DNA of 64,000 nt from Paenibacillus xylanivorans (GTDB lineage Bacteria; Bacillota; Bacilli; Paenibacillales; Paenibacillaceae), in assembly GCF_001280595.1 (NCBI RefSeq), contig NZ_LITU01000078.1, positions 36,682 to 100,681 on the forward strand, in the 5' to 3' direction. The notes below the pieces were generated by a model. It was not told the origin of the DNA. It searched no databases and saw only the letters and a list, made by a program, of their open reading frames with translations. Made by a program: the position numbers and the translations under genes. Positions 8,642 through 18,523 of this stretch are shown one piece after another (position 1 is the first letter of the stretch; each line of letters opens with the position of its first letter).

Positions 8642-8753
8642 TGTTTATTTCGAAGTTAACTGAAATTTACAAAAAATCGAATTCTCATATATACAATTCA
8701 TGACGATACGTGTCGATATACTATAAATATGTACTAGTTGAGGAGTGGGGAAC

Positions 8754-10490
8754 ATGAAAGATGCGCGGGGAAACGTGACGGGGAAATTGAGATTAACAAT
8801 TCGAATGAAATTACTGACTGGATTTCTAATGGTAGTGGCTTTACTGGCTTTTGTAAGCATTTATGCGTTAACCCAAATTCATGATATGTCCAAAAAGGCC
8901 GATGAGATCGACAAGATGTGGATGCCTAGTGTGAGTTTACTGGGGATGATGAATGGTGATGTTTCCGACGTTGAACGGCTTGCTCTTGCCGTAATTGTCG
9001 AAACAAATCCAACTGAAATCACCAAGATGAATGAAGCGTTGGAACAGCTCCAAGCCAAGATTGAGAATGAGCGCAAGGAACTGGTTTCACTTATCGCAGG
9101 CAATACCGAAGCAGTGGGAATGTACAATACATTTAGCACGAACTATGAGGCGTATTTGGCGAAAATGCCGGAATTTATGAAATTGGGCATGGCTAACAAT
9201 TACGAAGAAGCCAGCAGACTGCATTCAGAGGCCTATCCATTATGGTATACAGCGAATGATACCATTGCTCAATTAATCACGATGGGAAATACTCTATCGG
9301 ATGAAGCTACAAATACATCGGTTGAGTCGGCTGAAAAATCATTCAATGTTATTTTGGCAGTAACGATTTTTTCTTTCCTGGTCGCCATGTTTATTGCCTT
9401 CTTCATTGCAAGCATCATCTCACGTCCAATTCAGAAGATGAATGTAGCGGCAATGTTGATTGCAGGTGGGGATCTGACTAGTGAGAAGATCGTGCTCAAG
9501 AACAAGGATGAACTGGGAACACTGGCGGCTTCTTTCAATACGATGACAGGCAACCTGCGGGAGATGATTCAATCCGTATCGATGACATCCGAACAGGTAG
9601 CTGCCTCCTCGGAAGAGCTTCTCGCGAGCGCAGAGCAGAATACCAAGGCATCGGAACAGATTTCCGAAACGGTTGAGGAATTGGCCGTAGGTACTTCCGA
9701 TCAAGTAGATATGGTGAAACGTTCTTCACAGGCGATGAGTGAGATGGCTCTTGGTTCGGAACAAATCGCTGAGCTTGCTCAAAGTGTATCCGTATCTGCT
9801 GTTGATGCAGCGAATCAGTCTGCCGAAGGAAATATGATTATTCAGCAGGCTGTTGAACAGATGGGTTCTGTTCGTAATTCCATTGCTTCACTGACAGAAC
9901 TGGTTACAGGGCTGGGAGAACGTTCCGCAGAGATTGGCACGATTACCGAGGTTATCAACAATATTGCCCGTCAAACCAACCTTCTTGCATTGAATGCTGC
10001 GATTGAAGCGGCACGTGCAGGTGAGCACGGACGTGGTTTCGCAGTCGTAGCTGGAGAAGTGCGGAAGCTCGCAGAGGAGTCTTCTACATCTGCACAACGG
10101 ATTACGGATCTCGTGCAATTGATTCAGAAGGATACGGATCATGCTGTGCAGGCTGTGAAAGTGAACAGCAATGAAACGGAGGCTGGAATTGAGATTGTAA
10201 CAGCGGCTGGACAAGCATTTGAGCAGATTTCGAATGCAGTGAACAAGGTCGCTGGTGAAATCCAGGAAGTATCTGCAGGTTCGGAGGAAATGTCAGCAAG
10301 TACGAATGAAGTTGTAGGGTACGTGGATCAGATCTCCAACATTGCTGGAGAAGCAGCAGGTGGGGTTCATAATGTATCTGCCGCAACCCAGCAGCAGCTG
10401 GCTTCAATGGAAGAGATTGCTTCGTCAGCAGGCTCTTTGTCCAAAATGGCCGAAGAGTTGCAGGAGCAAATCAACAAATTCAGAGTGTAA
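8754..10490 (+). CDS. Methyl-accepting chemotaxis protein
   Basis: 578 residues from the ATG at 8754 (GAGGAG 8 nt upstream). A first membrane helix is at about 17-37. An extracellular four-helix-bundle ligand domain spans about 40-190 and a second helix about 200-222. A HAMP domain follows (SRPIQKMNVAAMLIAGGDLT), then a long cytoplasmic signalling coiled coil. The hairpin tip carries the family hallmark NLLALNAAIEAARAGEHGRG followed by FAVVAGEVRKLAEES. It couples to CheA/CheW and is adapted by methylation. The ligand is unknown. The gene is monocistronic, with a large terminator downstream, and precedes the cellulase genes; a link to cellulose-derived attractants is speculative. Confidence 0.95.
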   Translation: MKDARGNVTGKLRLTIRMKLLTGFLMVVALLAFVSIYALTQIHDMSKKADEIDKMWMPSVSLLGMMNGDVSDVERLALAVIVETNPTEITKMNEALEQLQAKIENERKELVSLIAGNTEAVGMYNTFSTNYEAYLAKMPEFMKLGMANNYEEASRLHSEAYPLWYTANDTIAQLITMGNTLSDEATNTSVESAEKSFNVILAVTIFSFLVAMFIAFFIASIISRPIQKMNVAAMLIAGGDLTSEKIVLKNKDELGTLAASFNTMTGNLREMIQSVSMTSEQVAASSEELLASAEQNTKASEQISETVEELAVGTSDQVDMVKRSSQAMSEMALGSEQIAELAQSVSVSAVDAANQSAEGNMIIQQAVEQMGSVRNSIASLTELVTGLGERSAEIGTITEVINNIARQTNLLALNAAIEAARAGEHGRGFAVVAGEVRKLAEESSTSAQRITDLVQLIQKDTDHAVQAVKVNSNETEAGIEIVTAAGQAFEQISNAVNKVAGEIQEVSAGSEEMSASTNEVVGYVDQISNIAGEAAGGVHNVSAATQQQLASMEEIASSAGSLSKMAEELQEQINKFRV

Positions 10491-10576
10491 ACGATCCAAA
10501 AGACGGGTGTTCAAACTGAATAATGGAAATGATCATAATTCAGCCTGTAGCATGCATGAGTTATACGAAATGTCGG

Positions 10577-10625
10577 GACTGTTTCTCCTATTGCATTCAT
10601 GCGATAGGAGAAACAGTCTTTTTTG
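10577..10625 (+). terminator. Terminator with 17-bp stem after the chemoreceptor gene
   Basis: GACTGTTTCTCCTATTGCAT pairs with GCGATAGGAGAAACAGTC and is followed by six T. It is one of the strongest hairpins in the window. Confidence 0.92.
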
Positions 10626-10818
10626 TCATTTCACTACCCGAACATGTCACAACAATGTTATTTCAGAAGTCACCAGCGCTGATATTGCAACTGAAGCAAA
10701 AGACTATAATGGTAATTAATGGTGGAAATACACGGAGTCACACCATAGAAAGGAGCGGGTCATTACATCAGTGTAATTGGAAAATGACGAGACGACGATT
10801 GCAAAAGGAGATGAATGG

Positions 10819-13818
10819 TTGAAGATGAAGGGAAGCTGGTGGAGACGAGTCGTTATTCTTGCGTTATCGACAGGGCTACTGGCAGGAAGTACATCCATAC
10901 AGGCATGGAATGGCAAGGCAGATGCGGCTGCCGGGAATCATAACTATGCGGAAGCATTGCAGAAGGCGATTTATTTCTATGAAACACAACGTTCAGGGAA
11001 ATTGCCGGAAGACAACCGGGTGGAATGGCGTGGTGATTCCGGATTAAATGACGGAGCGGATGTTGGGGTTGATTTGACCGGAGGATGGTACGATGCCGGA
11101 GATCATGTGAAATTTGGTGTGCCCATGGCCTATTCAGCTACGATGTTAGCTTGGTCTGTTGTGGAGTACCGAGAGGGATATGAACAGGCAGGACAATTGG
11201 AGGAGATTAAGGATAATTTGAAATGGGCAACAGACTACTTTGTGAGAGCGCATACGAAACCGAATGAATTATGGGGACAGGTCGGAGCGGGTAATACAGA
11301 CCACGCCTGGTGGGGACCGGCTGAAGTGATGCAGATGAACCGACCTGCTTATAAGATCGATGCATCCTGTCCGGGAAGTGAACTTGCGGGAGAAACCGCA
11401 GCGGCACTCGCTTCTTCATCCATTGTGTTCCGGGACAGTGACCCGGCTTATGCCAACAAACTGCTCCAGCATGCCAAGGAATTGTACAGCTTCGCCGATA
11501 CGTATCGAGGCAAATATTCGGATTGCATTACAGATGCCCAATCGTTCTACAATTCATGGACAGGTTACTATGATGAACTCGCTTGGGCTGCAACATGGTT
11601 ATATATGGCGACAAATGATAGCGCTTACTTGTCCAAAGCGATTGCTACGGCGAATCTGTGGCAAGCGGATGGACAGAGCGGAAATTGGGCCTATACATGG
11701 ACCCAAGGCTGGGATGACAAACATTACGGTGCCCAGATTCTATTGGCTCGCATTACGTCGAGTCTGAACATGCCAGAAGCGGCACGGTTCATTCAATCAA
11801 CAGAACGCAATCTGGATTATTGGTCTGTAGGCACGAATGGACAACGAATCAAGTATACACCGGGCGGGCTCGCCTGGCTTGATACATGGGGCTCGCTTCG
11901 TTATGCAGCGAATGCATCCTTTATTGCTTTTGTGTATTCCGACTGGGTCAGTGATCCGGTGAAGAAGGCAAGGTATCAGGACTTTGCCGTTTCGCAAATG
12001 AATTACATTCTGGGAGATAATCCGCGCCAGAGCAGTTATGTGGTCGGTTATGGACAGAACCCGCCTAAGCACCCACATCACCGAACCTCCCACAGTTCAT
12101 GGACGAACAATGAAAACGTACCCTCAGAGCACCGTCATACGTTGTATGGAGCAATGGTTGGTGGACCGGATGCGTCGGATGCCTATACCGATTCCATTGG
12201 TGACTATGTCAGCAATGAAGTGGCGACCGATTACAATGCAGGCTTTACAGGCGCGTTAGCCAAGATGAATCTGCTATTCGGCCAGAATAATCAGCCCATT
12301 GCGAATTTCCCGGCACCGGAAGTGAAGTCGGATGAGTTCTTTGTTGAAGCATCCGTGAAAGCATCCGGTTCCAATTACACGGAAATCAAGGCTCAACTGA
12401 ACAACCGTTCCGGCTGGCCTGCGCGAATGGGGGATAAGTTGTCTTTTCGCTATTTCGTGGATCTGAGTGAAGTTTACGCTGCAGGATATACCGTTTCCGA
12501 TGTCCATGTTACAACCGCATACGCCGAGGGGGCGATAGTATCCCAACCAGATGTGGTTGATGCAGTGAAACGAATCTACGCTGTTACTGCGGACTTTACT
12601 GGAACCAAGATATACCCAGGCGGGGAAGGGCATTATCGCAAAGAGGTCCAGTTCCGCATTACCGGCCCGGAAGGTGCCTGGAATGCGAATAATGATCATT
12701 CATTCCAGGGCTTGGGCACAGGCAATGTGGCGAAGAGTGCATATCTTCCGGTCTACGATGCGGGAATACGGATATACGGCCAGGAACCCGGAATCACACC
12801 GGTTGTCACGCCTATTGCACCTTCGGGGGTGCAGGCTGTATCGGGGAATGCTCAGGTAATCTTGAACTGGATAGCATCACCTGGGGCAGAATCGTACACG
12901 GTGAAGCGTGCCGAGGTGAATGGAGGGCCATATACTTCTGTAGCAACAAACGTACTTGGATTGACATACACAAACACGGGGCTCACAAACGGGAAGACCT
13001 ATTATTACGTGGTGACGGCTGTGAATTCAGTAGGGGAATCGCCCGGATCTGCACAAGCCACTGCCACGCCGCAGGCTGGAACATCGTTGCCTGGCGCACT
13101 GACATTAAGCGGTACGGCAGGCAATACCCAGTCGATTCTGACCTGGACGGCAGCAACGGGAGCTGTGAGTTATAAGGTACAGCGCGCAGCTGGGGGCAGT
13201 GCATATGCAGATGTGGCAACTGGATTGGCAGTGTTGAATTATACCGATGCAACAGCGGCAAATGGAACAGCGTACAGTTATCGAATCGCCGCCGTAAATG
13301 CGAGCGGACAGACGTTGTCTAACATCGTGACGTTGACACCGAGTGCGCCTCCGGCAACGACAGGTACGCTTGAAGTGCAATATCGAAACGGAGGCTCAGG
13401 TGCTTCCGGCAATGCGGTGACTCCGCAATTTAATCTGAAGAACACAGGGACTCAGCCGATCGATTTGAGTACCGTGAAGCTTCGATATTATTTTACGAAG
13501 GACGGCACAGGGGATCTGACCTTCTGGTGTGATTATGCCCAGATCGGCAGTGCCAATATTGAAGGCAAATTTGTCACGCTGAATCCGGCAAAGGGGACTG
13601 CGGATACGGTTCTGGAGATCAGCTTCCAATCCGGAGCTGGCAGCCTGGCTGCCGGAGCCGAGACAGGCGTAATCCAAGGGCGCTTTTCCAAGAACAATTG
13701 GAGCAATTTCGATCAGAGCAACGACTATTCCTATGACGCAACCAAGACGGCTTTTACCACCTGGAATCAGGTAATTGGGTATCAGGGAGGTACGAAGGTC
13801 TGGGGCATTGAGCCGTAA
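10819..13818 (+). CDS. GH9 endoglucanase with CBM3c, two FN3 and CBM3
   Basis: 999 residues from a TTG at 10819 (AAAGGAG 8 nt upstream); an ATG two codons later is the alternative. A signal peptide runs to about residue 38 (ADAAAGN). The GH9 catalytic domain (about 40-490) shows GGWYDAGDHVKFG, whose first Asp residues include the base, and SNEVATDYNAGFTG, which holds the acid Glu. A CBM3c follows (about 495-655, NYTEIKAQLNNRSGWPARMG), the arrangement of processive endoglucanases. Two fibronectin type III domains (about 665-835) and a C-terminal cellulose-binding CBM3 (about 850-999) complete it. It is secreted and acts on cellulose. The GH48 gene lies 94 bp downstream with no terminator between, so they are probably co-transcribed. 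Confidence 0.95.
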   Translation: MKMKGSWWRRVVILALSTGLLAGSTSIQAWNGKADAAAGNHNYAEALQKAIYFYETQRSGKLPEDNRVEWRGDSGLNDGADVGVDLTGGWYDAGDHVKFGVPMAYSATMLAWSVVEYREGYEQAGQLEEIKDNLKWATDYFVRAHTKPNELWGQVGAGNTDHAWWGPAEVMQMNRPAYKIDASCPGSELAGETAAALASSSIVFRDSDPAYANKLLQHAKELYSFADTYRGKYSDCITDAQSFYNSWTGYYDELAWAATWLYMATNDSAYLSKAIATANLWQADGQSGNWAYTWTQGWDDKHYGAQILLARITSSLNMPEAARFIQSTERNLDYWSVGTNGQRIKYTPGGLAWLDTWGSLRYAANASFIAFVYSDWVSDPVKKARYQDFAVSQMNYILGDNPRQSSYVVGYGQNPPKHPHHRTSHSSWTNNENVPSEHRHTLYGAMVGGPDASDAYTDSIGDYVSNEVATDYNAGFTGALAKMNLLFGQNNQPIANFPAPEVKSDEFFVEASVKASGSNYTEIKAQLNNRSGWPARMGDKLSFRYFVDLSEVYAAGYTVSDVHVTTAYAEGAIVSQPDVVDAVKRIYAVTADFTGTKIYPGGEGHYRKEVQFRITGPEGAWNANNDHSFQGLGTGNVAKSAYLPVYDAGIRIYGQEPGITPVVTPIAPSGVQAVSGNAQVILNWIASPGAESYTVKRAEVNGGPYTSVATNVLGLTYTNTGLTNGKTYYYVVTAVNSVGESPGSAQATATPQAGTSLPGALTLSGTAGNTQSILTWTAATGAVSYKVQRAAGGSAYADVATGLAVLNYTDATAANGTAYSYRIAAVNASGQTLSNIVTLTPSAPPATTGTLEVQYRNGGSGASGNAVTPQFNLKNTGTQPIDLSTVKLRYYFTKDGTGDLTFWCDYAQIGSANIEGKFVTLNPAKGTADTVLEISFQSGAGSLAAGAETGVIQGRFSKNNWSNFDQSNDYSYDATKTAFTTWNQVIGYQGGTKVWGIEP
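12815..13818 (+). repeat. Long direct repeat, copy 1 (FN3-FN3-CBM3 tail)
   Basis: The last 1 kb of the GH9 gene is closely similar in both DNA and protein to the last 1 kb of the GH48 gene at 16180-17188. For example, KRAEVNGGPYTSVAT and LEVQYRNGGSG occur in both, and both end with WGIEP. The catalytic parts are unrelated. This points to duplication of a tail module or to gene conversion. Confidence 0.9.
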
Positions 13819-13912
13819 ATTTAAAGGTAGATCAATATTACAAAACAGATCAACAGCATGCGCAGACCCAGAGTGATTCAAATTGAATTCACCATTCCAG
13901 GGAGGTATATAC

Positions 13913-16900
13913 ATGTTGAAATCAGCTGCCAAAAAAAGTTTGTCTGCCATGCTTGCAGGGACCGTTATGCTGACCGGGTACACCGGTTTGTGGGTAGGTC
14001 CCCAGACGGCTTATGCCGAAGAGCAGACCATTGATGCTCAAGCGGACGGAATAAACGAAGCTCGATTTTTGCAATTGTATGATCAGCTGAAAGATCCGGC
14101 GAACGGTTATTTTTCTCCAGAGGGCATTCCGTATCACTCCATTGAAACGCTGATGAGCGAGGCACCAGATTATGGGCACATGACAACATCCGAGGCATAC
14201 AGTTACTGGATCTGGCTGGAAACGATGTACGGTCACTATACGGGAGATTGGTCCAAACTGGAAGCGGCTTGGGACAGCATGGAGAAATACATCATTCCTG
14301 TCAATGAAGGAGACGGCAAGGAAGAGCAGCCTACGATGAGTTATTACAATCCGAACAGCCCGGCCACTTATGCGGCGGAGAAACCTTTCCCGGATCAATA
14401 CCCTTCTGCTATTAATGGGCAGTATACAGCCGGGAAAGATCCGCTGGATGCCGAGCTGAAAGCTTCCTACGGTAACAATCAGACGTACCTGATGCACTGG
14501 CTGCTGGATGTGGATAACTGGTACGGGTATGGTAATTTGCTGAATCCCAATCATACAGCGGCTTACGTGAATACGTTTCAGCGTGGAGAGCAGGAGTCCG
14601 TATGGGAAGCCATTCCACACCCATCCCAGGACAATAAAACATTTGGCAAGACAGGCGAAGGTTTCATGAGCCTGTTCACCAAAGAGACCCAGGCACCGGC
14701 AGCCCAGTGGCGTTATACCAACGCAACGGATGCTGACGCACGTGCAGTGCAGGCACTGTATTGGGCGAAGGAGATGGGCTACACCAATACAGCGTATCTG
14801 GACAAAGCGAAGAAGATGGGTGACTATCTGCGCTATGGGATGCACGACAAGTACTTCCAGAAGATCGGAAGTGCCAAGAACGGCACGCCCACTGCTGGTA
14901 CGGGCAAAGACTCCAATATGTATCTCATGGCGTGGTACACCTCATGGGGCGGCGGACTTGGCGAGGGTGGCAACTGGGCTTGGCGGATTGGCGCCAGTCA
15001 CACACATCAGGCTTACCAGAATCCCGTGGCAGCGTATGCCTTGTCTGATCCGGCAGGCGGCCTGATACCAAAATCGACAACAGCCAAGGCGGATTGGAAT
15101 GCATCGCTGAAGCGCCAATTGGAATTCTACACCTGGTTACAGTCTCACGAAGGAGCGATTGGTGGTGGAGCAACGAACAGTTTTGATGGCTCTTACAAAG
15201 CTTATCCTGCAGGAACCAGTACGTTCTATGACATGGCTTATCAGGAAGCTCCGGTATATCGTGACCCCGATTCCAACACGTGGTTTGGTTTCCAAGCCTG
15301 GTCGCTGGAGCGTGTAGGGGAGATGTATTACATTCTTGCCGAGAGCGGGGACCTTAGCTCCGAGAACTTCCAGATGGCCAAAAAAGTCATTACCAAGTGG
15401 GTCGACTGGTCCAAGGATTATGTGTTCGTCGATGAGCGTCCGGTAACGGATGCACAAGGATATTATCTGAATGCGGCAGGCCAACGTATTCTTGGCGGTA
15501 CCAATGCGCAGGTTGCGACAACACCTGCTCCAGGCGAGTTCTGGATTCCAGGCAGCCAAGAATGGCAGGGTCAACCGGACAAATGGAATGGGTTCAGTTC
15601 CTTTACCAACAATACGAATTTCCATGTGGTTACCAAAGATCCTGCTCAGGATACAGGTGTGCTGGGGAGCTATATCAAAGCCCTGACGTTCTTTGCTGCA
15701 GGGACTCAAGCAGAAAGCGGCGTGCTCAGTAACAAAGGACAGGAAGCCAAAGATATGGCCGAGAAACTGCTGAATACAGCATGGGATTACAACGATGGCG
15801 TGGGGATCGTGACCGAAGAAGTTCGTAAAGACTACTTCCGCTTCTTCGCCAAAGAGATTTACATTCCGGCGAACTGGACGGGAACCTTCGGTCAGGGAAA
15901 CACGATTCCGGGCACGGCAGGTGTACCTTCTGATCCAGCCAAAGGGGGGGATGGCCTATACATTGGCTATTCTGACCTGCGTCCAGCCATCAAGCAAGAT
16001 CCGGCATGGGCTTATCTGGATAATCTGTACAAAACGTCTTATAATCCAACAACGAAAAAATGGGAAAATGGCGCACCAACCTTTACGTATCACCGTTTCT
16101 GGTCACAGGTGGATATGGCTACCGCGTATGGCGAGTTTGATCGTCTCCTTGGTGACGCAGGAGGCCCAGTGGTCCAAGTGCCAGCAGCTCCAACCGGTCT
16201 GACAGCTGCAGCAGGCAGTGAGCAGGTTATTTTGAACTGGACCGCATCCACGGGTGCCGCTTCTTACACGGTAAAACGTGCAGAGGTGAATGGTGGCCCG
16301 TATACTTCCGTAGCGACAGGCGTTACCGGTTCGAACTTCGCGGATACAGGACTGACCAATGGCAAAACGTACTATTACGTGGTGACCGCAGTGAATACGG
16401 CAGATGAATCTGCACCTTCTGCTCAAGCGTCTGCAACCCCGCAAGCAGGAACGTCCGTACCGGGAGTGTTAACCCTTACGGGAACGGCAGGCAATAATCA
16501 GGCTGCGCTAACTTGGACCGCATCGACCGGAGCTGCAAGTTACAAGGTACAACGCTCGGCTGCAGGTGGAGCCTACGCCGATCTGGCTACAGGTCTGACC
16601 GCACTGACTTACACTGATGCAACGGCGGTGAACGGTATCGCATACAATTACCGAGTGGTGGCCGTAAATGCAAGCGGGCAGACATTGTCCAATGTCGTGA
16701 CGGTGACACCAACAGCGCCTCCTGTAACAACAGGTGCACTTGAAGTGCAATACCGAAATGGCGGTTCAGGGACGTCTGGCAATGCGGTGACCCCGCAGTT
16801 CAATATCAAGAACACAGGCACGACGGCAGTGGATCTCAGTCAGGTGAAGTTGCGGTATTACTTTACGAAGGATAGTGCATCCGATCTGAGTTTCTGGTGT

Positions 16901-17188
16901 GATTACGCTCAGATTGGCAGCGGCAACGTTGAAGCTCACTTTGTGACAGTAGATCCGGCAAAAGGCACAGCGGATACGTATCTGGAGATTGGATTCAAAT
17001 CTGGAGCAGGCAGTCTGGGTGTGGGGGCAGAGACGGGAATTATCCAGGGCCGTTTCTCGAAAAACAACTGGACGAATTTTGATCAGACCAATGATTATTC
17101 CTTCGATGCTACCAAAACGGCCTTCACTGCCTGGAACAAAGTGACCGCTTATATTGGCGGAGTCAACGCATGGGGCATTGAGCCATAA
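13913..17188 (+). CDS. GH48 reducing-end cellobiohydrolase with two FN3 and CBM3
   Basis: 1091 residues from the ATG at 13913 (GGGAGG 8 nt upstream). A signal peptide ends near residue 36 (TAYAEEQ). The GH48 catalytic domain covers about 40-745 with the family signature SIETLMSEAPDYGHMTTSEA, which contains the catalytic Glu residues, and HWLLDVDNWYGYG. Two FN3 domains (about 750-925) and a CBM3 (about 943-1091) follow. GH48 enzymes run along cellulose chains and release cellobiose. They usually act together with a GH9 endoglucanase, and here the two genes are adjacent and share the same tail. A GC-rich terminator follows. Confidence 0.96.
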   Translation: MLKSAAKKSLSAMLAGTVMLTGYTGLWVGPQTAYAEEQTIDAQADGINEARFLQLYDQLKDPANGYFSPEGIPYHSIETLMSEAPDYGHMTTSEAYSYWIWLETMYGHYTGDWSKLEAAWDSMEKYIIPVNEGDGKEEQPTMSYYNPNSPATYAAEKPFPDQYPSAINGQYTAGKDPLDAELKASYGNNQTYLMHWLLDVDNWYGYGNLLNPNHTAAYVNTFQRGEQESVWEAIPHPSQDNKTFGKTGEGFMSLFTKETQAPAAQWRYTNATDADARAVQALYWAKEMGYTNTAYLDKAKKMGDYLRYGMHDKYFQKIGSAKNGTPTAGTGKDSNMYLMAWYTSWGGGLGEGGNWAWRIGASHTHQAYQNPVAAYALSDPAGGLIPKSTTAKADWNASLKRQLEFYTWLQSHEGAIGGGATNSFDGSYKAYPAGTSTFYDMAYQEAPVYRDPDSNTWFGFQAWSLERVGEMYYILAESGDLSSENFQMAKKVITKWVDWSKDYVFVDERPVTDAQGYYLNAAGQRILGGTNAQVATTPAPGEFWIPGSQEWQGQPDKWNGFSSFTNNTNFHVVTKDPAQDTGVLGSYIKALTFFAAGTQAESGVLSNKGQEAKDMAEKLLNTAWDYNDGVGIVTEEVRKDYFRFFAKEIYIPANWTGTFGQGNTIPGTAGVPSDPAKGGDGLYIGYSDLRPAIKQDPAWAYLDNLYKTSYNPTTKKWENGAPTFTYHRFWSQVDMATAYGEFDRLLGDAGGPVVQVPAAPTGLTAAAGSEQVILNWTASTGAASYTVKRAEVNGGPYTSVATGVTGSNFADTGLTNGKTYYYVVTAVNTADESAPSAQASATPQAGTSVPGVLTLTGTAGNNQAALTWTASTGAASYKVQRSAAGGAYADLATGLTALTYTDATAVNGIAYNYRVVAVNASGQTLSNVVTVTPTAPPVTTGALEVQYRNGGSGTSGNAVTPQFNIKNTGTTAVDLSQVKLRYYFTKDSASDLSFWCDYAQIGSGNVEAHFVTVDPAKGTADTYLEIGFKSGAGSLGVGAETGIIQGRFSKNNWTNFDQTNDYSFDATKTAFTAWNKVTAYIGGVNAWGIEP
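16180..17188 (+). repeat. Long direct repeat, copy 2 (FN3-FN3-CBM3 tail)
   Basis: Second copy of the tail described at 12815-13818, encoding the C-terminus of the GH48 enzyme. Reading the two copies side by side, most differences are silent or conservative. Confidence 0.9.
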
Positions 17189-17212
17189 TTGATTCCTATT
17201 GAAACAGAGTAC

Positions 17213-17239
17213 AGCCGGGGAGAGATCTCCGGCTTTTTG
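17213..17239 (+). terminator. Terminator of the cel9-cel48 unit
   Basis: AGCCGG(G)GAGA pairs with TCTCCGGCT and is followed by five T. Confidence 0.85.
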
Positions 17240-17623
17240 CATGTTGGAGGCGTTTTTTGTTCTTCATGTAAGCAGCTGGATCGGGAAATGAACCATAGTA
17301 ATGTTTACCATATATAGAATTTGAAAATTAAAATATAGGTCATATGACGCATGTCCTAAGTGATGCGAGGCTTAGGGCTATTTTCTGCGTAAAACGAAGC
17401 ACAGCAAATAGTTACAATAATTTAACCTTTGAAAAAGAAGTGATTTACGGTAGTTTTAGCCAACTCGTGTGAGATGTTTCCCTGATTCTTAGTGCTCAAG
17501 CCTGCCAGATCGAATACAGGACTTTGGACTGATGATCGTTATGGACAGCCCGTTTTACAATGGGGCAAGCCCGGCGAATGAGGCCAGGTTAAAATTCTGT
17601 AACATCAGGGGGAACACGACATC
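17240..17623 (+). other. Long intergenic region/leader before the NlpC/P60 gene
   Basis: About 380 bp without a gene. It holds several short inverted repeats, for example TCCTAAG/CTTAGG around 17354-17375 and GCCC/GGGC around 17548-17566. It ends with AGGGGGA before the ATG. Wall-hydrolase genes of this kind often carry a c-di-AMP (ydaO-type) leader, but I could not match the conserved ydaO sequence blocks here, so no riboswitch is called. Confidence 0.4.
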
Positions 17624-18439
17624 ATGAACTGGAAAAGCAAGATCATTACCGCAAGTGTAACAGCAACGATGCTGATGGGAAGTCTGACAACAGGAGCATT
17701 AACGACACCTGCATCGGCAGCCGCAGTTGAGAATTCAAAAGTTAAAGTCATCTGGGGAGTAAATTTGCGTACATCGCCATCTTCTTCCGCAAGCATTGTT
17801 CGTTTGGTGCCAAAAGGGGAGACCGTTACGGTACTGCAAAAATCCGGATCAGGCTGGTATAAAGTTACGGACTCTGGTAAACGGACAGGATACATATCTT
17901 CTTCTTCGAAATATACACAAGCTGTGAAAGGCAACACGACAACAGGAAGTGGCAGTACTAGTGGGTCTGGTTCTGGCAGCAGTACGTCAGTTACAGGCAG
18001 TGCTTCTGTGGAGAAAGTCATAGCTGCTGGTATGAAATATTGGGGAACACCTTATGAGTTTGGCGCAAGTCGTAACAGCACTTCTACGTTCGATTGTTCA
18101 AGCTTTGTCCGCCAGGCCTTTATTGATGCGCTTGGAATCAAGCTTCCATCCGATTCGCGTAAGCAAGGTGCTTATGTGAAAGCCAACGGTACCGTTAAGA
18201 CCAATTGGAAAAATCTGAAACGCGGTGATCTGATGTACTTTATGTCCTACAAAGGTAGCTCGGCTTCATCATACTCTAGTGTGAACAAATCTACTGCTAA
18301 GATTACCCATACGGGAATTTATCTGGGTGACGGCAAAATACTGCACACCTATTCCAACGCTGGCGGCGGTGTAACGATTAGCGATATCTCCGGCAAACAT
18401 TGGGAGTACCGTTTCTTGTTTGGTGGCAGTGCACTTTAA
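17624..18439 (+). CDS. Secreted SH3b-NlpC/P60 peptidoglycan endopeptidase
   Basis: 271 residues. A signal peptide ends near residue 33 (ASAAAVEN). A bacterial SH3 domain (about 38-102, VNLRTSPSSSASIV and GWYKVTDSGKRTGYIS) binds the wall. A Gly/Ser/Thr linker follows, then an NlpC/P60 cysteine peptidase domain (about 128-271). The catalytic Cys is C158 in FDCSSFVRQ and the His is H229 in ITHTGIYLGDG; LKRGDLMYF is also typical. Such enzymes cut gamma-D-Glu-diamino-acid bonds in wall peptides. It is monocistronic with a terminator downstream. Confidence 0.94.
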   Translation: MNWKSKIITASVTATMLMGSLTTGALTTPASAAAVENSKVKVIWGVNLRTSPSSSASIVRLVPKGETVTVLQKSGSGWYKVTDSGKRTGYISSSSKYTQAVKGNTTTGSGSTSGSGSGSSTSVTGSASVEKVIAAGMKYWGTPYEFGASRNSTSTFDCSSFVRQAFIDALGIKLPSDSRKQGAYVKANGTVKTNWKNLKRGDLMYFMSYKGSSASSYSSVNKSTAKITHTGIYLGDGKILHTYSNAGGGVTISDISGKHWEYRFLFGGSAL

Positions 18440-18474
18440 GTTCCAACATGCCTATTAAATAATGACCACATATT

Positions 18475-18516
18475 GAACCTTCCATCTCCGCTTATAGGGG
18501 GAATGGAAGGTTTTTT
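18475..18516. terminator. Terminator between convergent genes
   Basis: AACCTTCCAT pairs with ATGGAAGGTT, followed by T-rich sequence on the plus strand. It mainly serves the NlpC/P60 gene. Confidence 0.8.
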
Positions 18517-18523
18517 GTTGTTA

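Noticed and set aside
13396..17242. Long open frames antisense to the cellulase genes
   Set aside because: They mirror the codon structure of the sense genes, have no start signals and show no domain.
17240..17623. c-di-AMP (ydaO) riboswitch
   Set aside because: The conserved GGGGACCCA-type and GCUAACCUCGUAAGC-type blocks are not seen; kept only as an unexplained leader.
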